Shown one piece after another: positions 1 through 8,868 of a DNA stretch of 64,000 nt. The notes under the pieces are model-generated. The model saw only the letters and a list, made by a program, of their open reading frames with translations, was not told the origin of the DNA and ran no database searches. The translations under genes were made by a program, and so were the position numbers. Position 1 is the first letter of the stretch; every line of letters starts with the position of its first letter. Source of the DNA: Halogeometricum pallidum JCM 14848 (GTDB lineage Archaea > Halobacteriota > Halobacteria > Halobacteriales > Haloferacaceae); the NCBI RefSeq assembly GCF_000337095.1, contig NZ_AOIV01000011.1, forward strand, positions 15,594 to 79,593, in the 5' to 3' direction.

Positions 1-75
1 GTGGCACAGCCATCGACATACTTGTTCGACCGCGAGAGCGGGACGTTTCGCACGAGAGAACAAGTCGTGTCGTAG
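1..75 (+). CDS. tnpB: TnpB-like transposon protein, C-terminal end (partial)
   Basis: Frame 1 is open from the window edge and stops at 73-75. It reads VAQPSTYLFDRESGTFRTRE..., which I recognise as the tail usual in haloarchaeal IS1341-type TnpB proteins (similar to ...QPATFLFDRESG...REQV). The RuvC and zinc-ribbon parts lie outside the window, so nothing can be said about activity. The identification rests on this tail and on the typical right-end hairpin that follows. Confidence 0.6.
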   Translation: MAQPSTYLFDRESGTFRTREQVVS

Positions 76-137
76 ACCAGCAAATATCCCAACTGCGGTA
101 CGGGAAGCCCCGTCGTTTACGACGGGGAGGATGTCAC
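1..137 (+). mobile_element. Right end of an IS200/IS605-superfamily (IS1341-type) element
   Basis: Only the 3' part of the element is in the window. It carries the last codons of a TnpB-like gene (stop at 73-75). A subterminal perfect hairpin follows, CCCCGTCG (108-115) / CGACGGGG (120-127) with loop TTTA, preceded by GGGAAG. The tip is GGGGAGGATGTCAC, ending at 137. The same tip, base for base, ends the short element at 37920-38302 on the other strand, which supports the boundary. Host sequence resumes at 138 in the middle of a CPBP protease frame, so the element has replaced or displaced the 5' part of that gene. Confidence 0.75.
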
Positions 138-485
138 GGAGGGGTCACCGAGGAACTCATGCTCCGGTTCGGACTCATGTCCGTGCTCGCGTTCGTCGGG
201 TGGCGCGTTACCGGCCGTCGGACGGACGGCCCACGACCGGTTGTCATGTGGGCTGCAATCTTGGTCTCCGCCATCCTATTCGGCTTAGGTCACCTCCCCG
301 CACTCGCTCAATCGGTTGATCTCACCCCAGCACTGATCGCGCGGACGGTTCTCCTGAACGCGGTCGCAGGAATCCTCTTTGGATGGCTCTACTGGCGACG
401 GAGCCTCGAGGCCGCGATGGTGGCTCACGCCTCTTTTCACGTCCCCCTCGTCGCGCTCTCGCTCGTCCAAGTCGCGGTGGTCTGA
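138..485 (+). pseudogene. CPBP-family intramembrane protease, 5'-truncated by an IS
   Basis: The frame entering from the IS end reads GGVTEELMLRFG, the first conserved CPBP motif with its Glu-Glu pair. It continues through hydrophobic segments with FGLGH (second motif, catalytic-site His) and ASFHVPL (third motif). CPBP proteins are polytopic glutamic proteases of the Rce1/Abi family that cut or modify membrane substrates. The three catalytic motifs are present but the usual N-terminal 100 or so residues with 2-4 membrane segments are missing, because sequence left of 138 is transposon. An internal ATG at 159 would exclude the Glu pair. Probably dead unless read from within the element. Confidence 0.75.
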
Positions 486-862
486 GAGAGCGCTCTACGG
501 AGTTCTGATGCGAGGGCACTCGGATTTCACCGGCTTGAAACTGGTCTAGATCGACGCTCTCGAACTGGACAAACTACAACCGCTCTCGTTCCAAGACAGC
601 CGTTGTTGGAAGGGTCGGCCTATGGCGAGTTCGAACGAGGGTCACAAAATCGTTCGCATCGCTTCTCTGCGGCTGAACGATGTCCGGTACGACGAAAACC
701 GGACGGTTGATGACGAGTGCTTTCCCGCCTGAGCGCCGATTGCGAACACGGTTTTTTTGGTGCTACCCGATACCTCCAGCACGCCACGACTCGAACGGGA
801 TTGGGTCCGACCCGTCTTTATTGAGTACCGTGCTGAACGTCCTTGCTGAGGTTAGAGAACAG
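486..862. other. Intergenic, no gene seen
   Basis: 377 bases between the truncated CPBP gene and the hemG-like gene. No frame shows haloarchaeal codon bias. A TTTATTG stretch at about 816-822 is a possible TATA box for the downstream gene. A T7 run near 755 follows no clear stem. Confidence 0.5.
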
Positions 863-1444
863 ATGAGTTCCTTTCTGGTAACCTACGCAACGGGAGAAGG
901 CCAAACGGCGAAGATCGCAGATCGGATCGCCGCGACTATCGGAGAGCGCGGCCACGAGACGAGCGTTCTTGACGTGCGCGACCGACCAGAATCGTTCACG
1001 TTGGAAGGGTACGACGCCGCCATCGTGGGTGCGTCGATCCACGTGGGCAAACACCAAGACGAGGTCCGTGACTTCGTCACCGACAATCGAGAGGCCCTGT
1101 CCGAGATGCCGACCGCGTTCTTCCAGGTTTCGCTCTCCTCGGCGAACGAGGAGAAACACGAAGAAGCCGCAGGGTACGTCGAGTCGTTCCTCACTGAGAC
1201 CGGGTGGCATCCGGATCGAATCGGACAGTTCGGTGGCGCGCTTCGGTTCTCCGTGTACGGGTTTCTCAAACGCCTCATGATGAAGCGAATCGCGAAGGAC
1301 CTCCTCGTCGAGGATCGGAACCCGACGGGCGACATTGAGTTCACGGACTGGGACGCGGTCGATGCGTTCGCAGCGGATGTCGCCTCGTTTGTCGAAGGCC
1401 GTCTCGGCGTCGTGCCGGACACTCTGGAGGACTCGCCGGAATGA
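863..1444 (+). CDS. hemG: HemG-like flavodoxin, protoporphyrinogen IX dehydrogenase family
   Basis: 193 residues, one flavodoxin domain. The start ATG at 863 is chosen because it places the phosphate-binding loop TYATGEGQT at residues 7-15, as in flavodoxins; an upstream in-frame extension to 680 lacks coding character. IVGASIHVGKHQ and FFQVSLSS match the FMN-binding loops of the HemG subgroup, which oxidises protoporphyrinogen IX with menaquinone as acceptor. A general flavodoxin-domain redox protein is the alternative. The stop overlaps the next start (ATGA), so it is translationally coupled to the membrane protein at 1441. Confidence 0.75.
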   Translation: MSSFLVTYATGEGQTAKIADRIAATIGERGHETSVLDVRDRPESFTLEGYDAAIVGASIHVGKHQDEVRDFVTDNREALSEMPTAFFQVSLSSANEEKHEEAAGYVESFLTETGWHPDRIGQFGGALRFSVYGFLKRLMMKRIAKDLLVEDRNPTGDIEFTDWDAVDAFAADVASFVEGRLGVVPDTLEDSPE

Positions 1445-2307
1445 CCGCGGTGCGATCACCTCGACGCCTCACTCGGCCGTACTTGGTTTCGTCAACGATT
1501 ACCCTCCTTCTCACGGTTCTCGCGACGGTCGTCGGACTGTTCGTTCCCGAGTTCTACCGAGACGCCGAAGTCCTCCTCCCGCAGTTGTACGGGCAGGATC
1601 TGCTGACGCTCGTCGTCGCCGTTCCTGTGCTCGCCGGCGCCCTCTATTACGCATATCGGGGGTCGATCCGCGGCTACATCGTCTGGCTCGGTGTCACCGG
1701 CTACCTTCTCTACACGTACGCCTCGTACGCGTTGCTCACGGCGTTTAACGAGCTCTATCTCGTCTACGTCGCACTGTTCGCACTGACGTTGTTCACGCTC
1801 ATCGGCGGGGTCGCTCGCACCGATCCAACAGACCTGAAGGAAGCACTCGACGGTCATCCGATCCGTGGATACATCGTCTTCCAAGCACTCGTCGCCGGAC
1901 TCGTGGCACTGATGTGGCTCGCCGAGGTCGGCCCGGCGAGCCTCGCTGGAACGAGACCCCCCAGCATCGCCGAAACGACGCTTCCCGTACCAGTCATCCA
2001 GTCACTCGATCTCGGTATCGTCGTCCCGTCGTTCGCCCTTTCGGCGGTCTTCCTCTGGAAGCGGCGAGCGTGGGGTTACGTCTTCACCGCCGTCCTCCTC
2101 GTGAAAGGCACCACCCTCGGTCTCGCGGTGCTCGCCATGATTGCATTCATGCTCCAGAGCGGTCAATCCGTCCCTCTCCCCCAGATCGTGCTGTTTGGCG
2201 TCCTGAGTCTCATCGGTCTCGGACTCACGATTCGATTCATTCGCGCAATCACCCGCGGGTCCTCCAGAACCCAGACGCATGCCGGAACGGAACTACGAAC
2301 AGACTAA
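1441..2307 (+). CDS. Polytopic membrane protein of unknown function (about 8 TM)
   Basis: 288 residues. Hydrophobic segments can be placed near residues 16-40, 53-72, 78-100, 105-124, 143-166, 184-206, 211-238 and 247-266, giving about eight membrane passes with short, mostly charged connectors. The C-terminal tail is hydrophilic. No family motif is recognised. The start overlaps the stop of the flavodoxin gene by four bases, so the two proteins probably act together, for example with the membrane protein anchoring or feeding the flavodoxin; this is inference from arrangement only. Confidence 0.7.
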   Translation: MTAVRSPRRLTRPYLVSSTITLLLTVLATVVGLFVPEFYRDAEVLLPQLYGQDLLTLVVAVPVLAGALYYAYRGSIRGYIVWLGVTGYLLYTYASYALLTAFNELYLVYVALFALTLFTLIGGVARTDPTDLKEALDGHPIRGYIVFQALVAGLVALMWLAEVGPASLAGTRPPSIAETTLPVPVIQSLDLGIVVPSFALSAVFLWKRRAWGYVFTAVLLVKGTTLGLAVLAMIAFMLQSGQSVPLPQIVLFGVLSLIGLGLTIRFIRAITRGSSRTQTHAGTELRTD

Positions 2308-2624
2308 GCGAGGAGTACTGAGATCGCTCACACCATAAGGCGGGTATAGTGACCTCGTATGCCGTTTCGATCAACGACAATTGGTGTCCGGTCGTCTGGG
2401 CACTGTCGGGTACTATCGTTGGGCATGATACTACGATCGTTAATACGAGCGGATTCTCAGTGTGGTTTCGTCGAAGCTGTTGCGGAGGGGCTGACAGCGG
2501 AAGAGCGTTCAAGCCGGCGGCGACGGTGATCGTAGATCGAAGCAACGCGATGACGGTGGGTTCGACTGCCCGCAACGCCGCGTTTAATGGTCGTCCGCGT
2601 TCACGAACAGCCGAGACGACTTAA
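2308..2624. other. Intergenic, promoter region of the MFS gene
   Basis: 317 bases with no convincing gene on either strand. A TTTAAT sequence near 2583-2588 lies about 37-42 bases before the next start and may be its TATA box. Confidence 0.4.
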
Positions 2625-3932
2625 ATGGAGTTGAGCACGCACGTTCGGGAGCGTCGGTGGGTGACGGTAGCCGGGTACGGTCTCTTCGTCGCTCTGATGG
2701 TCGCCGGGTACTACTACAACATCACGTTCGTGCAGTTGGGGCTCATCGACCTCGGCACGCGCCTCGTTGGTATGTCCGAGACTGCCGTCTCGATGTGGAT
2801 GGCGGCGCTGGCGCTCGTGACGCTCGTTGTCGCAGCCGCGACTGGCATGACGATGGACCGACGCGGGTGGAGCACGAACCTCCGAACGAAGCTCCGACTC
2901 CTGTTCGGCGTCGTCTGCGTCCAGTTCGCGCTCACAGTCGTGGCTCCGATGATTCGAACCGTTCCCGCGTTCGGGGCGTGGATCATCTTCGCGTCGATAG
3001 GACTCGGCGTCGGATTTCCCGTCTCGTTCTCGCTCGCGATTGACCTCGTTCCCGTGCCGGACCGCGGGTACGTCGCCGCGGGGATCACGGCAATTGCGTA
3101 CTTTCTAGCGAACGCGATTCCGCTTTCTTGGTCTGTCGACGTCTTCAGCCAGTTGATGGTCGCCGCGATGGCGCCGGGCCTCCTCGTGCTCGGCGTCCTC
3201 TCGTTTACCAGCTTCAACCGCCTCGATGCGATACTCGACACTCTCGGGACGCAACACGAGACGTACGGCACTGGGCGGTTCTGTTATGGGGACCCGATTC
3301 AAACGCGGAGTCTCGCGTTCGCCGTCCCGGTCGTCTTGATGTTCGGCGTCTTTTTCATCGATAGCCTCGGCTTCCTCCGGATCATCGACACCCCATCGCT
3401 CCTTCTGAGTTCCTGGCAATCGACCGATCTCTCGACGCGGCTGTTCATCGCCGTTGCACACGTTATCGGTGCAGTGATGGCCGGCGTCATCTACGCGAAC
3501 TACTCGCTTTCGCGCGTCTTCCTGTGGACGTTCGCACTGTTCGCGCTCACACACGTCATGTACACGTCCGACCTCCGATTCGCAGCATTGTTCCCGACTA
3601 TTGCCGGCCAAGAGGCCTCTCCCTTAAATCCCGCTCTGTACGCTATTGCCGTGAGCTTCTACACGACGCTGAACTTCGCACTCTGGCCCGACCTCTCGAC
3701 GCCCGAGACGATCGGCACCCACTCCGCAATCGGAATCGGCGTCGCCGGATGGCTCGCCACGTTCTCCAGCACCGCACTCGCATTGTACTTCCAAGCGGTC
3801 GACCTCACGCTTCTCTCCCACCTGAACGTAGTGCAGGCGCTCTCCCTGCTCCTCTTGTTCGGGCTCGCCGTAGGGCTGTACGCTAGACGGATGATCGAAC
3901 TCGCTCGCGAGAACGGAGGTGCGAGTGGATGA
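2625..3932 (+). CDS. MFS-type transporter
   Basis: 435 residues with about 12 hydrophobic segments and a short charged N-terminus, the size and layout of the major facilitator superfamily. Between segments 2 and 3 is GMTMDRRGWSTNLRTK, which resembles the MFS motif A loop (G-x3-D-R-x-G-R/K). The second half begins after a hydrophilic stretch near residues 195-225. The substrate cannot be read from the sequence. Its stop overlaps the start of the bactofilin-like gene at 3929 (ATGA), so the two are co-translated. Confidence 0.7.
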   Translation: MELSTHVRERRWVTVAGYGLFVALMVAGYYYNITFVQLGLIDLGTRLVGMSETAVSMWMAALALVTLVVAAATGMTMDRRGWSTNLRTKLRLLFGVVCVQFALTVVAPMIRTVPAFGAWIIFASIGLGVGFPVSFSLAIDLVPVPDRGYVAAGITAIAYFLANAIPLSWSVDVFSQLMVAAMAPGLLVLGVLSFTSFNRLDAILDTLGTQHETYGTGRFCYGDPIQTRSLAFAVPVVLMFGVFFIDSLGFLRIIDTPSLLLSSWQSTDLSTRLFIAVAHVIGAVMAGVIYANYSLSRVFLWTFALFALTHVMYTSDLRFAALFPTIAGQEASPLNPALYAIAVSFYTTLNFALWPDLSTPETIGTHSAIGIGVAGWLATFSSTALALYFQAVDLTLLSHLNVVQALSLLLLFGLAVGLYARRMIELARENGGASG

Positions 3933-4801
3933 CTCCGACGGAAGCCATCCCGCTCCTCATCGTCGTCCTTCTCATGATCTCCATCGGGGGCAGCGACGTC
4001 CAGGAGATGTCGGTGACGTTCCAGGGTGACCACGACATCGAATCGCTCGCGGATGTCCACGTGGTTGCTGGTGGAGCTACTACCGTGCCCGAGAACGCGA
4101 CCGTCGACGGCAACGTCTACGTGATCGGTGGCACCACAGACATCGACGGGACGGTCGACGGCGACGTGACGCTCCTCGCCGGGAATCTCTCGGTCAATGA
4201 CGGCGCGACCGTAACCGGAACGTTGCAGACCTATTCGGGGTCTGCTACGGTCAGCTCCGATGCTTCGGTCGGGCAGATCTCGCAATTTGAGCCGCCAACC
4301 CGGTCGAGTTCGCCCGCTCAGCGGGTCGTAGGATTCCTCCTGCGGTTCCTCGTTCTCGGCGCGTTCGGGTGGTGGCTCGTCGAACGGCACCCGCTCGTTA
4401 TCGAAAACGTCGGCGCGGCTATCACCGAGCACGCTCTCGTCAACGCCGTTGTCGGCAGCCTCGGCGCAACGACCCTCCTCGTACTCTTCGTCTATATGGC
4501 GTTCACCCTCATTTTGCTCCCGGTCGCGATCGTCGGGCTCATCGTCGAGTTTTTCATCGTTCTCTACGGCCAAGCCGTGTTCGGGTACCTTATCGGGACG
4601 CGTCTTCCAATCGAGCGCGATGGAGTAGCGACGCTCGCCGGGATAGCTGCGTTTCTGCTCGTCCTCGAACTCCTCGGATTCGTACCGTACCTCGGCGGGA
4701 TCGCACAACTGGTCGTCGCAGTCGTCGGGTTCGGCGCCGTCCTGAACACGTACTTCGGTCTTCAGCGGTTCGAGCCCGTCACCATCTCGAGAGGAACCTG
4801 A
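3929..4801 (+). CDS. Bactofilin-like (polymer-forming) domain with C-terminal membrane segments
   Basis: 290 residues. A hydrophobic N-terminal segment (about 5-20) is followed by a right-handed beta repeat region (about 45-115) with the G-x-V-x-G-(D/N)-V pattern: TVDGNVYVIGG, TVDGDVTLLAG, TVTGTLQTYSG. This is the signature of polymer-forming cytoskeletal (bactofilin) repeats. From about 130 to 275 there are four hydrophobic segments, as in DUF8173/bactofilin-A membrane fusions. In such fusions the repeat domain faces outside and the helices anchor it. Coupled by ATGA to the MFS gene. Confidence 0.7.
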   Translation: MTPTEAIPLLIVVLLMISIGGSDVQEMSVTFQGDHDIESLADVHVVAGGATTVPENATVDGNVYVIGGTTDIDGTVDGDVTLLAGNLSVNDGATVTGTLQTYSGSATVSSDASVGQISQFEPPTRSSSPAQRVVGFLLRFLVLGAFGWWLVERHPLVIENVGAAITEHALVNAVVGSLGATTLLVLFVYMAFTLILLPVAIVGLIVEFFIVLYGQAVFGYLIGTRLPIERDGVATLAGIAAFLLVLELLGFVPYLGGIAQLVVAVVGFGAVLNTYFGLQRFEPVTISRGT

Positions 4802-4900
4802 GCATGCACACACCGCTCTATGACCTGAGCGCCCGAGCCCATGCACTACTATCGTCCCGGCGCGACGGAGGTCGCGCCACAAACCATCGAGGGTGACTGA

Positions 4901-5734
4901 ATGCCGCCCCGATCATACGCCACCGCTGTCGCAGACTGGTCGTCCCGAGCGACATTCCTCGGGTACACCGCCCTCACGTACACTATCTCGTGGTCGCTGT
5001 GGAGCGTGTGGGCGATTAGCGAGTCCGGGTCAACGCTCACAGGAACGGTCCTGTTCGTTCTCGGCGCGCTCGGACCGTTCGCCGCGAGTACAATCCTCGT
5101 TGGGGTCTCCGGTCGGTCACTGAAGGAGTGGCTTCGGGCAATCTTCGAGATTCACGTCTCGCTGCGGTATTACGTACTTTCGCTCACGTTTCCAGTCGCC
5201 CTGTTTCTGAGTGCCGCCGTGGTTCACGTCGTCCTCTTCGATGGCGCCGTGACGCCAGACGTGCTCCCCGGCGTTATCGAGTACCCGCTCTTCCTCGGCT
5301 TCATCCTCCTGTTCGGCGGCGGTCTGGAAGAACCCGGCTGGCGCGGGTACCTCCTGCCGGCGCTCCAAGAGGCGTACAGTCCGCTCACAGCGGGGCTCCT
5401 CGTCGGTATCGCCTGGGCCGGCTGGCACCTCCCGCTGGTAGTCATTCCGGGAACCATCCAGCACACGCTTCCGCTCGGCCTCTATCTGCTCCAGCTCGTC
5501 GAACTCTCGATTCTGTTGACGTGGCTCACGAACCGGGTCGAGGGGAGCGTCCTGCCGGCAATGCTTCTGCACGCGGGCGGCAACGCGCTCCTGAACTACT
5601 ATCCCGTGGGAGGCGTCGCGGGTGCGACGACATCCCTCGGGCTCGGACTTCTCGTCGCGACGCTCACCGCCGGCGTTCTCGCCCTCGTCGTCACCACTGG
5701 GACGTCGCTCGGCGCCGACCGTCCGGCTCGATAA
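4901..5734 (+). CDS. CPBP-family intramembrane metalloprotease
   Basis: 277 residues, about eight membrane segments. All three CPBP/Abi motifs are visible: GLEEPGWRGYLLPALQ near residue 139, WAGWHLPLVV near 178 and LLHAGGNALLNY near 226. The family comprises Rce1-like glutamic endopeptidases; many archaeal members sit beside peptide exporters and are thought to process or give immunity to peptides. It lies in a same-strand run with the 3929 gene (gap about 100 bases) and is the only apparently complete plus-strand member of the four CPBP copies in the first 10 kb. Confidence 0.85.
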   Translation: MPPRSYATAVADWSSRATFLGYTALTYTISWSLWSVWAISESGSTLTGTVLFVLGALGPFAASTILVGVSGRSLKEWLRAIFEIHVSLRYYVLSLTFPVALFLSAAVVHVVLFDGAVTPDVLPGVIEYPLFLGFILLFGGGLEEPGWRGYLLPALQEAYSPLTAGLLVGIAWAGWHLPLVVIPGTIQHTLPLGLYLLQLVELSILLTWLTNRVEGSVLPAMLLHAGGNALLNYYPVGGVAGATTSLGLGLLVATLTAGVLALVVTTGTSLGADRPAR

Positions 5735-5765
5735 CGCATTTGTCAGCGGCACGCCGACTTATCGT

Positions 5766-6419
5766 ATGGTAGCGTCGAATACGACCGGGACGATTGGTCG
5801 GATATCGAAGCGAGTTGGACGGTACGTCAATCACGATGACGTACTCGTCCGATTCGTCTCTCTTTGGATCATCGTCGCGAGTGTGTTCACGACGGCGTGG
5901 ATCATCAGCTACCATCTCCTCTCACAAGGGTTGTTACGCGGTGGGAATCCGGGCGTAACCGCGCGGTACGCGGGGAGTATCACTCGGGAATTCCTGTGGC
6001 TGTTCGGGTGGAACGCCGGCGTCTCCCTGATCGCTATCGGCGCGAACACGCTCCGGTCGGTGAACACACCGATGGGATACGTCATCGAGGTCGTCCAAGC
6101 ACCATGGTACGGGGCGGTCTGGGGGACCGGATCGCTCGCCATCGGAGGAGAACGGATAGCGCCGTCGCTGGCTGTGCTCGTCGAACGGAGCGGCCCGATG
6201 GAGATCACGGCGTTCATCGCAATCGTGGTCGCGACGCGGGGCGTGATGCTGTGGCATCAGGAGTCTGGACCTCGGTTGAAAGAGGAGTTCGAACGCGTAC
6301 GATCTCCCAGCGACTGGTCGCTGACGCGCCGAGAGTGGGTGCTCTTGGTCGGCGGGTATCTGCTGCTGGCGGTTTCGTGCTATCGGGAAGCCGTCGCGAT
6401 AGCACGGGTCGCGGGATAA
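5766..6419 (+). CDS. Membrane protein, possibly SpoIIM/DUF95-like
   Basis: 217 residues from the ATG at 5766, only 31 bases after the CPBP gene. Hydrophobic segments occur around residues 30-55, 80-100, 112-130, 140-160 and 190-210. The segment SGPMEITAFIAIVVATRGVMLW resembles the (H)G-x-E-I-P-A-x-x-(I/V)-A signature of SpoIIM-like proteins, but the match is weak and I do not assign a function. It may be co-transcribed with the CPBP protease upstream. Confidence 0.55.
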   Translation: MVASNTTGTIGRISKRVGRYVNHDDVLVRFVSLWIIVASVFTTAWIISYHLLSQGLLRGGNPGVTARYAGSITREFLWLFGWNAGVSLIAIGANTLRSVNTPMGYVIEVVQAPWYGAVWGTGSLAIGGERIAPSLAVLVERSGPMEITAFIAIVVATRGVMLWHQESGPRLKEEFERVRSPSDWSLTRREWVLLVGGYLLLAVSCYREAVAIARVAG

Positions 6420-6489
6420 TGGGTGATTGTGTCCCTCTGTTGGCTGGTTCCAGTGGTAGTCCCTTAATGTTCTCCCGACCGATGCTAGG

Positions 6490-6987
6490 TTACGGCTCCG
6501 TGTTCCAGTCCGGACTGACTCGGTAATCGTAAAGGCGGATGCCGGTCGTGACGACGACGAGCAGTACGACCGCCCATGTGATAATCGCGTGCGATCCGTT
6601 CAACGTGGCGAGCGTACTCCAGTCGATAGCGTCACCGACGAGGACGACGTCCGGATCGAGCGGAACCTGCCCCGTCGTCGCGTTGTCGGTTCCGTGCATT
6701 AGCATGGCTAACAGCACGCTCCCGTTCGATCCGTTGAACACCCACCCGAGGAGCACGGAGAACGCGATAATCCCCACGAAATAGGCGACGATAAGTTCGA
6801 GCGGCCAGTCGGCGCGGAATCCGCCAGGGATGAATTGGGGCAGGTGCCAGAGCCCCCAAAATACGCCGACGATGAGAGCCGCGGACAATCCGCCATACCG
6901 TTCTTGCAGTTCGGCTTGGACGACTCCGTCGAGAGAAACCGTTTCCTTCGGAAGACGGACGATTTGCATACTTTCGTTTGTCATCAT
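6490..6987 (-). pseudogene. CPBP protease remnant lacking the catalytic Glu pair
   Basis: 165 residues. From residue 27 on it reads like the second half of a CPBP protein: ELQERYGGLSAALIVGVFWGLWHLPQF and LAMLMHGTDNAT carry motifs 2 and 3. The preceding 26 residues (MMTNESMQIVRLPKETVSLDG...) are not the usual transmembrane half, and the EExxWRG motif is absent. Only 33 bases separate its start from the ABC permease gene, so the missing half is not nearby. It is probably an inactive fragment with a new N-terminus, last in the run 9744 to 6490 on the minus strand. Confidence 0.7.
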
Positions 6988-7020
6988 CGTGTTTGGTTTG
7001 TGGTGTTTCAGTAGTTGGCG

Positions 7021-7893
7021 CTACAGGTCTGCGGCGTTGAACCGGTAATACCCAACGAGGAACGGAACGACGAGCCAGAGGACGAGAACGACGATCCCCA
7101 CCTCCGGGATCAGGAAGAACGGGTCTGGCTCAACGGCAGTCGCTTCGACTCCAACGCTCGTCTGGGCGGGCGCTGCACCGGCAGTCTCTGCGAATCCAGG
7201 CAGGAGAGCGACGACCGTTGAGAGATACGCCGAAGACGGGGAAACCTGACTGACGAGGAAAACCCAGTCGGGCATTGTGGATGGAAGACTGAATCCGTTG
7301 ACTACGTAGACGAGCGCCATCGGGACGACGTCCCAGAGCAACTCGAAGACGACAAAGAATCCGAGTGCGAGTGTGGTCGCACGTGAAGTCGAACCCGTCG
7401 TGGCCGAGAGTCCGACCATGATTCCCGCGTAAATCGCCGCAAATCCGAGGGTCACGAGAGCGAATACGAGTGTAACACCAGGGCTGAGTGTCCCGAGCAG
7501 TACGGAGCCGAACCCTAATCCAACGAGGAGGCCGATACCGAGACCGAACACGAGAACGCCCGCTCGTCCGGCGACCTTTCCGGTGAAAACGTTCAGCCGG
7601 TTGGTCGGCAACGAGAGTAACAGCTTGATACTCCCGAGTTCGCGTTCGCCGGCGAGGGACTTGTAGCAGACCACAATCGCCGCAAGGGGCACGAACAGGC
7701 CGGTAAGGCCGACTGTGAAGAAAATGAGCCCGGCGAACGTCGCTCCCGTCGACTCACCAAGCATCTCGGGCACTTGGACGTACGCATACGTCGAAACGAG
7801 CGATAAGAGGACGAACACTGTCACGAGCGCCCAGAGCGCGCGTGACTGGACGGCATCTCGGAAGTCTTTCTTCGCAATTACCAGCCACGTCAT
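7021..7893 (-). CDS. ABC-2 type transporter permease
   Basis: 290 residues with six hydrophobic segments and the hallmark N-terminus of haloarchaeal ABC-2 permeases (WLVIAKKDFRDAVQSRALWALV). The cytoplasmic loop AGERELGSIKLLLSLPTNR is the typical ABC-2 coupling motif. It is the membrane half of an exporter; the ATPase is encoded immediately upstream and overlaps it by four bases. The substrate is unknown. The flanking CPBP proteases suggest a peptide or a lipid-linked compound (inference). Confidence 0.85.
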   Translation of the reverse strand: MTWLVIAKKDFRDAVQSRALWALVTVFVLLSLVSTYAYVQVPEMLGESTGATFAGLIFFTVGLTGLFVPLAAIVVCYKSLAGERELGSIKLLLSLPTNRLNVFTGKVAGRAGVLVFGLGIGLLVGLGFGSVLLGTLSPGVTLVFALVTLGFAAIYAGIMVGLSATTGSTSRATTLALGFFVVFELLWDVVPMALVYVVNGFSLPSTMPDWVFLVSQVSPSSAYLSTVVALLPGFAETAGAAPAQTSVGVEATAVEPDPFFLIPEVGIVVLVLWLVVPFLVGYYRFNAADL

Positions 7894-8810
7894 GCTCTGA
7901 CCTCCTGCTCGTCCTCAGTGTAGCGGACAAACAGGTCTTCGAGGGAGGACTCGACGACCGAGAAGTCCTGAATCGACGTTACGTGGGCGTCGATAGCTTG
8001 CAGAACGGCAAACTTCGAGGCATCATCGACGACGACTCGAATCCGACCGTCATCGATCGAAGCACTCCCGACACCGTCGAGTTCGGTGACTCGCTCGATA
8101 GTAGCTTCGTTGAGTTTAGAGACGTATATATACAGGACTTCGCCCGTTTCGGTCGCGTCGCGAAGGCCATCGATAGTATCGACGGCGACGAGTTGGCCGC
8201 GATTGATGATCGCCACCCGGTCACAGACCGCCTCGACCTGCTCCATGACGTGGCTGGAGAAGAACACCGTTGTTCCGCGTTCGTTCTCTTCTTGGATGAT
8301 CTCCCGCATTTCACGGGCTCCGTTCGGATCCAGTCCGGTAGACGGTTCGTCGAGGACGAGCAGGTCGGGGTCGCCAGCGAGCGCCATCGCGAGAACTAGC
8401 CGCTGCCGCATCCCTTTCGAATACCCGCCAGCTTTCCGGTCAGCGGCGTCGGCGATGCGAACCCGTTCAAGAAGTTCGTTCACGTCCTCGCTCGAACCTT
8501 TCATCTCCAAAACGAACTCCAGGTGTTGCCGGCCAGTCAACCGTTCGTAGACGTGGTAGGCATCCGGGAGAACGCCGGTTTTCCGCCGCACGGCTTCACC
8601 CTCTCGCTGAGCGTCGTGGCCGAGAACAGTCACGGTACCTGCTGTCGGACGGACAAAGTCGAGCAGAATGTCGATCGTCGTGGACTTCCCTGCGCCGTTC
8701 GGGCCGAGGAACCCGAAGATCTCTCCTTCCTCGACGCGCAAGTCAAGGTCGTTGACGGCGACGACGTCTCCGAACTGTTTAGTCAGACCATCGATATCGA
8801 TTGCAGCCAT
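7890..8810 (-). CDS. ABC transporter ATP-binding protein
   Basis: 306 residues. Walker A is FGFLGPNGAGKST (about residues 33-45), the signature is GGYSKGMRQRL (about 129), Walker B is LLVLDEPSTGLD (about 150-161) and the switch histidine is SSHVMEQV. A C-terminal extension of about 80 residues is typical of DrrA/CcmA-type exporters. It pairs with the ABC-2 permease that overlaps its stop. The upstream CPBP gene ends 58 bases before this start, so the three probably form one operon. Confidence 0.9.
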   Translation of the reverse strand: MAAIDIDGLTKQFGDVVAVNDLDLRVEEGEIFGFLGPNGAGKSTTIDILLDFVRPTAGTVTVLGHDAQREGEAVRRKTGVLPDAYHVYERLTGRQHLEFVLEMKGSSEDVNELLERVRIADAADRKAGGYSKGMRQRLVLAMALAGDPDLLVLDEPSTGLDPNGAREMREIIQEENERGTTVFFSSHVMEQVEAVCDRVAIINRGQLVAVDTIDGLRDATETGEVLYIYVSKLNEATIERVTELDGVGSASIDDGRIRVVVDDASKFAVLQAIDAHVTSIQDFSVVESSLEDLFVRYTEDEQEVRA

Positions 8811-8868
8811 CTCTATCGTCCCTCTATCGACCGCTCAGAGAGACGCTGCTCTGCCGCTGTATTCGTGA

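Noticed and set aside
818-1459. 213-residue minus-strand open frame
   Set aside because: Lies wholly opposite the hemG-like gene, which has clear flavodoxin motifs.
3659-4882. 407-residue minus-strand open frame
   Set aside because: Antisense to the bactofilin-like gene; composition (runs of Asp/Glu/Arg without hydrophobic core) is that of a mirror frame of a haloarchaeal gene.
4804-4896. 30-residue frame between the bactofilin-like and CPBP genes
   Set aside because: Starts right after a stop and ends just before the next gene, but it is only the end of a longer shadow frame and has no family match.
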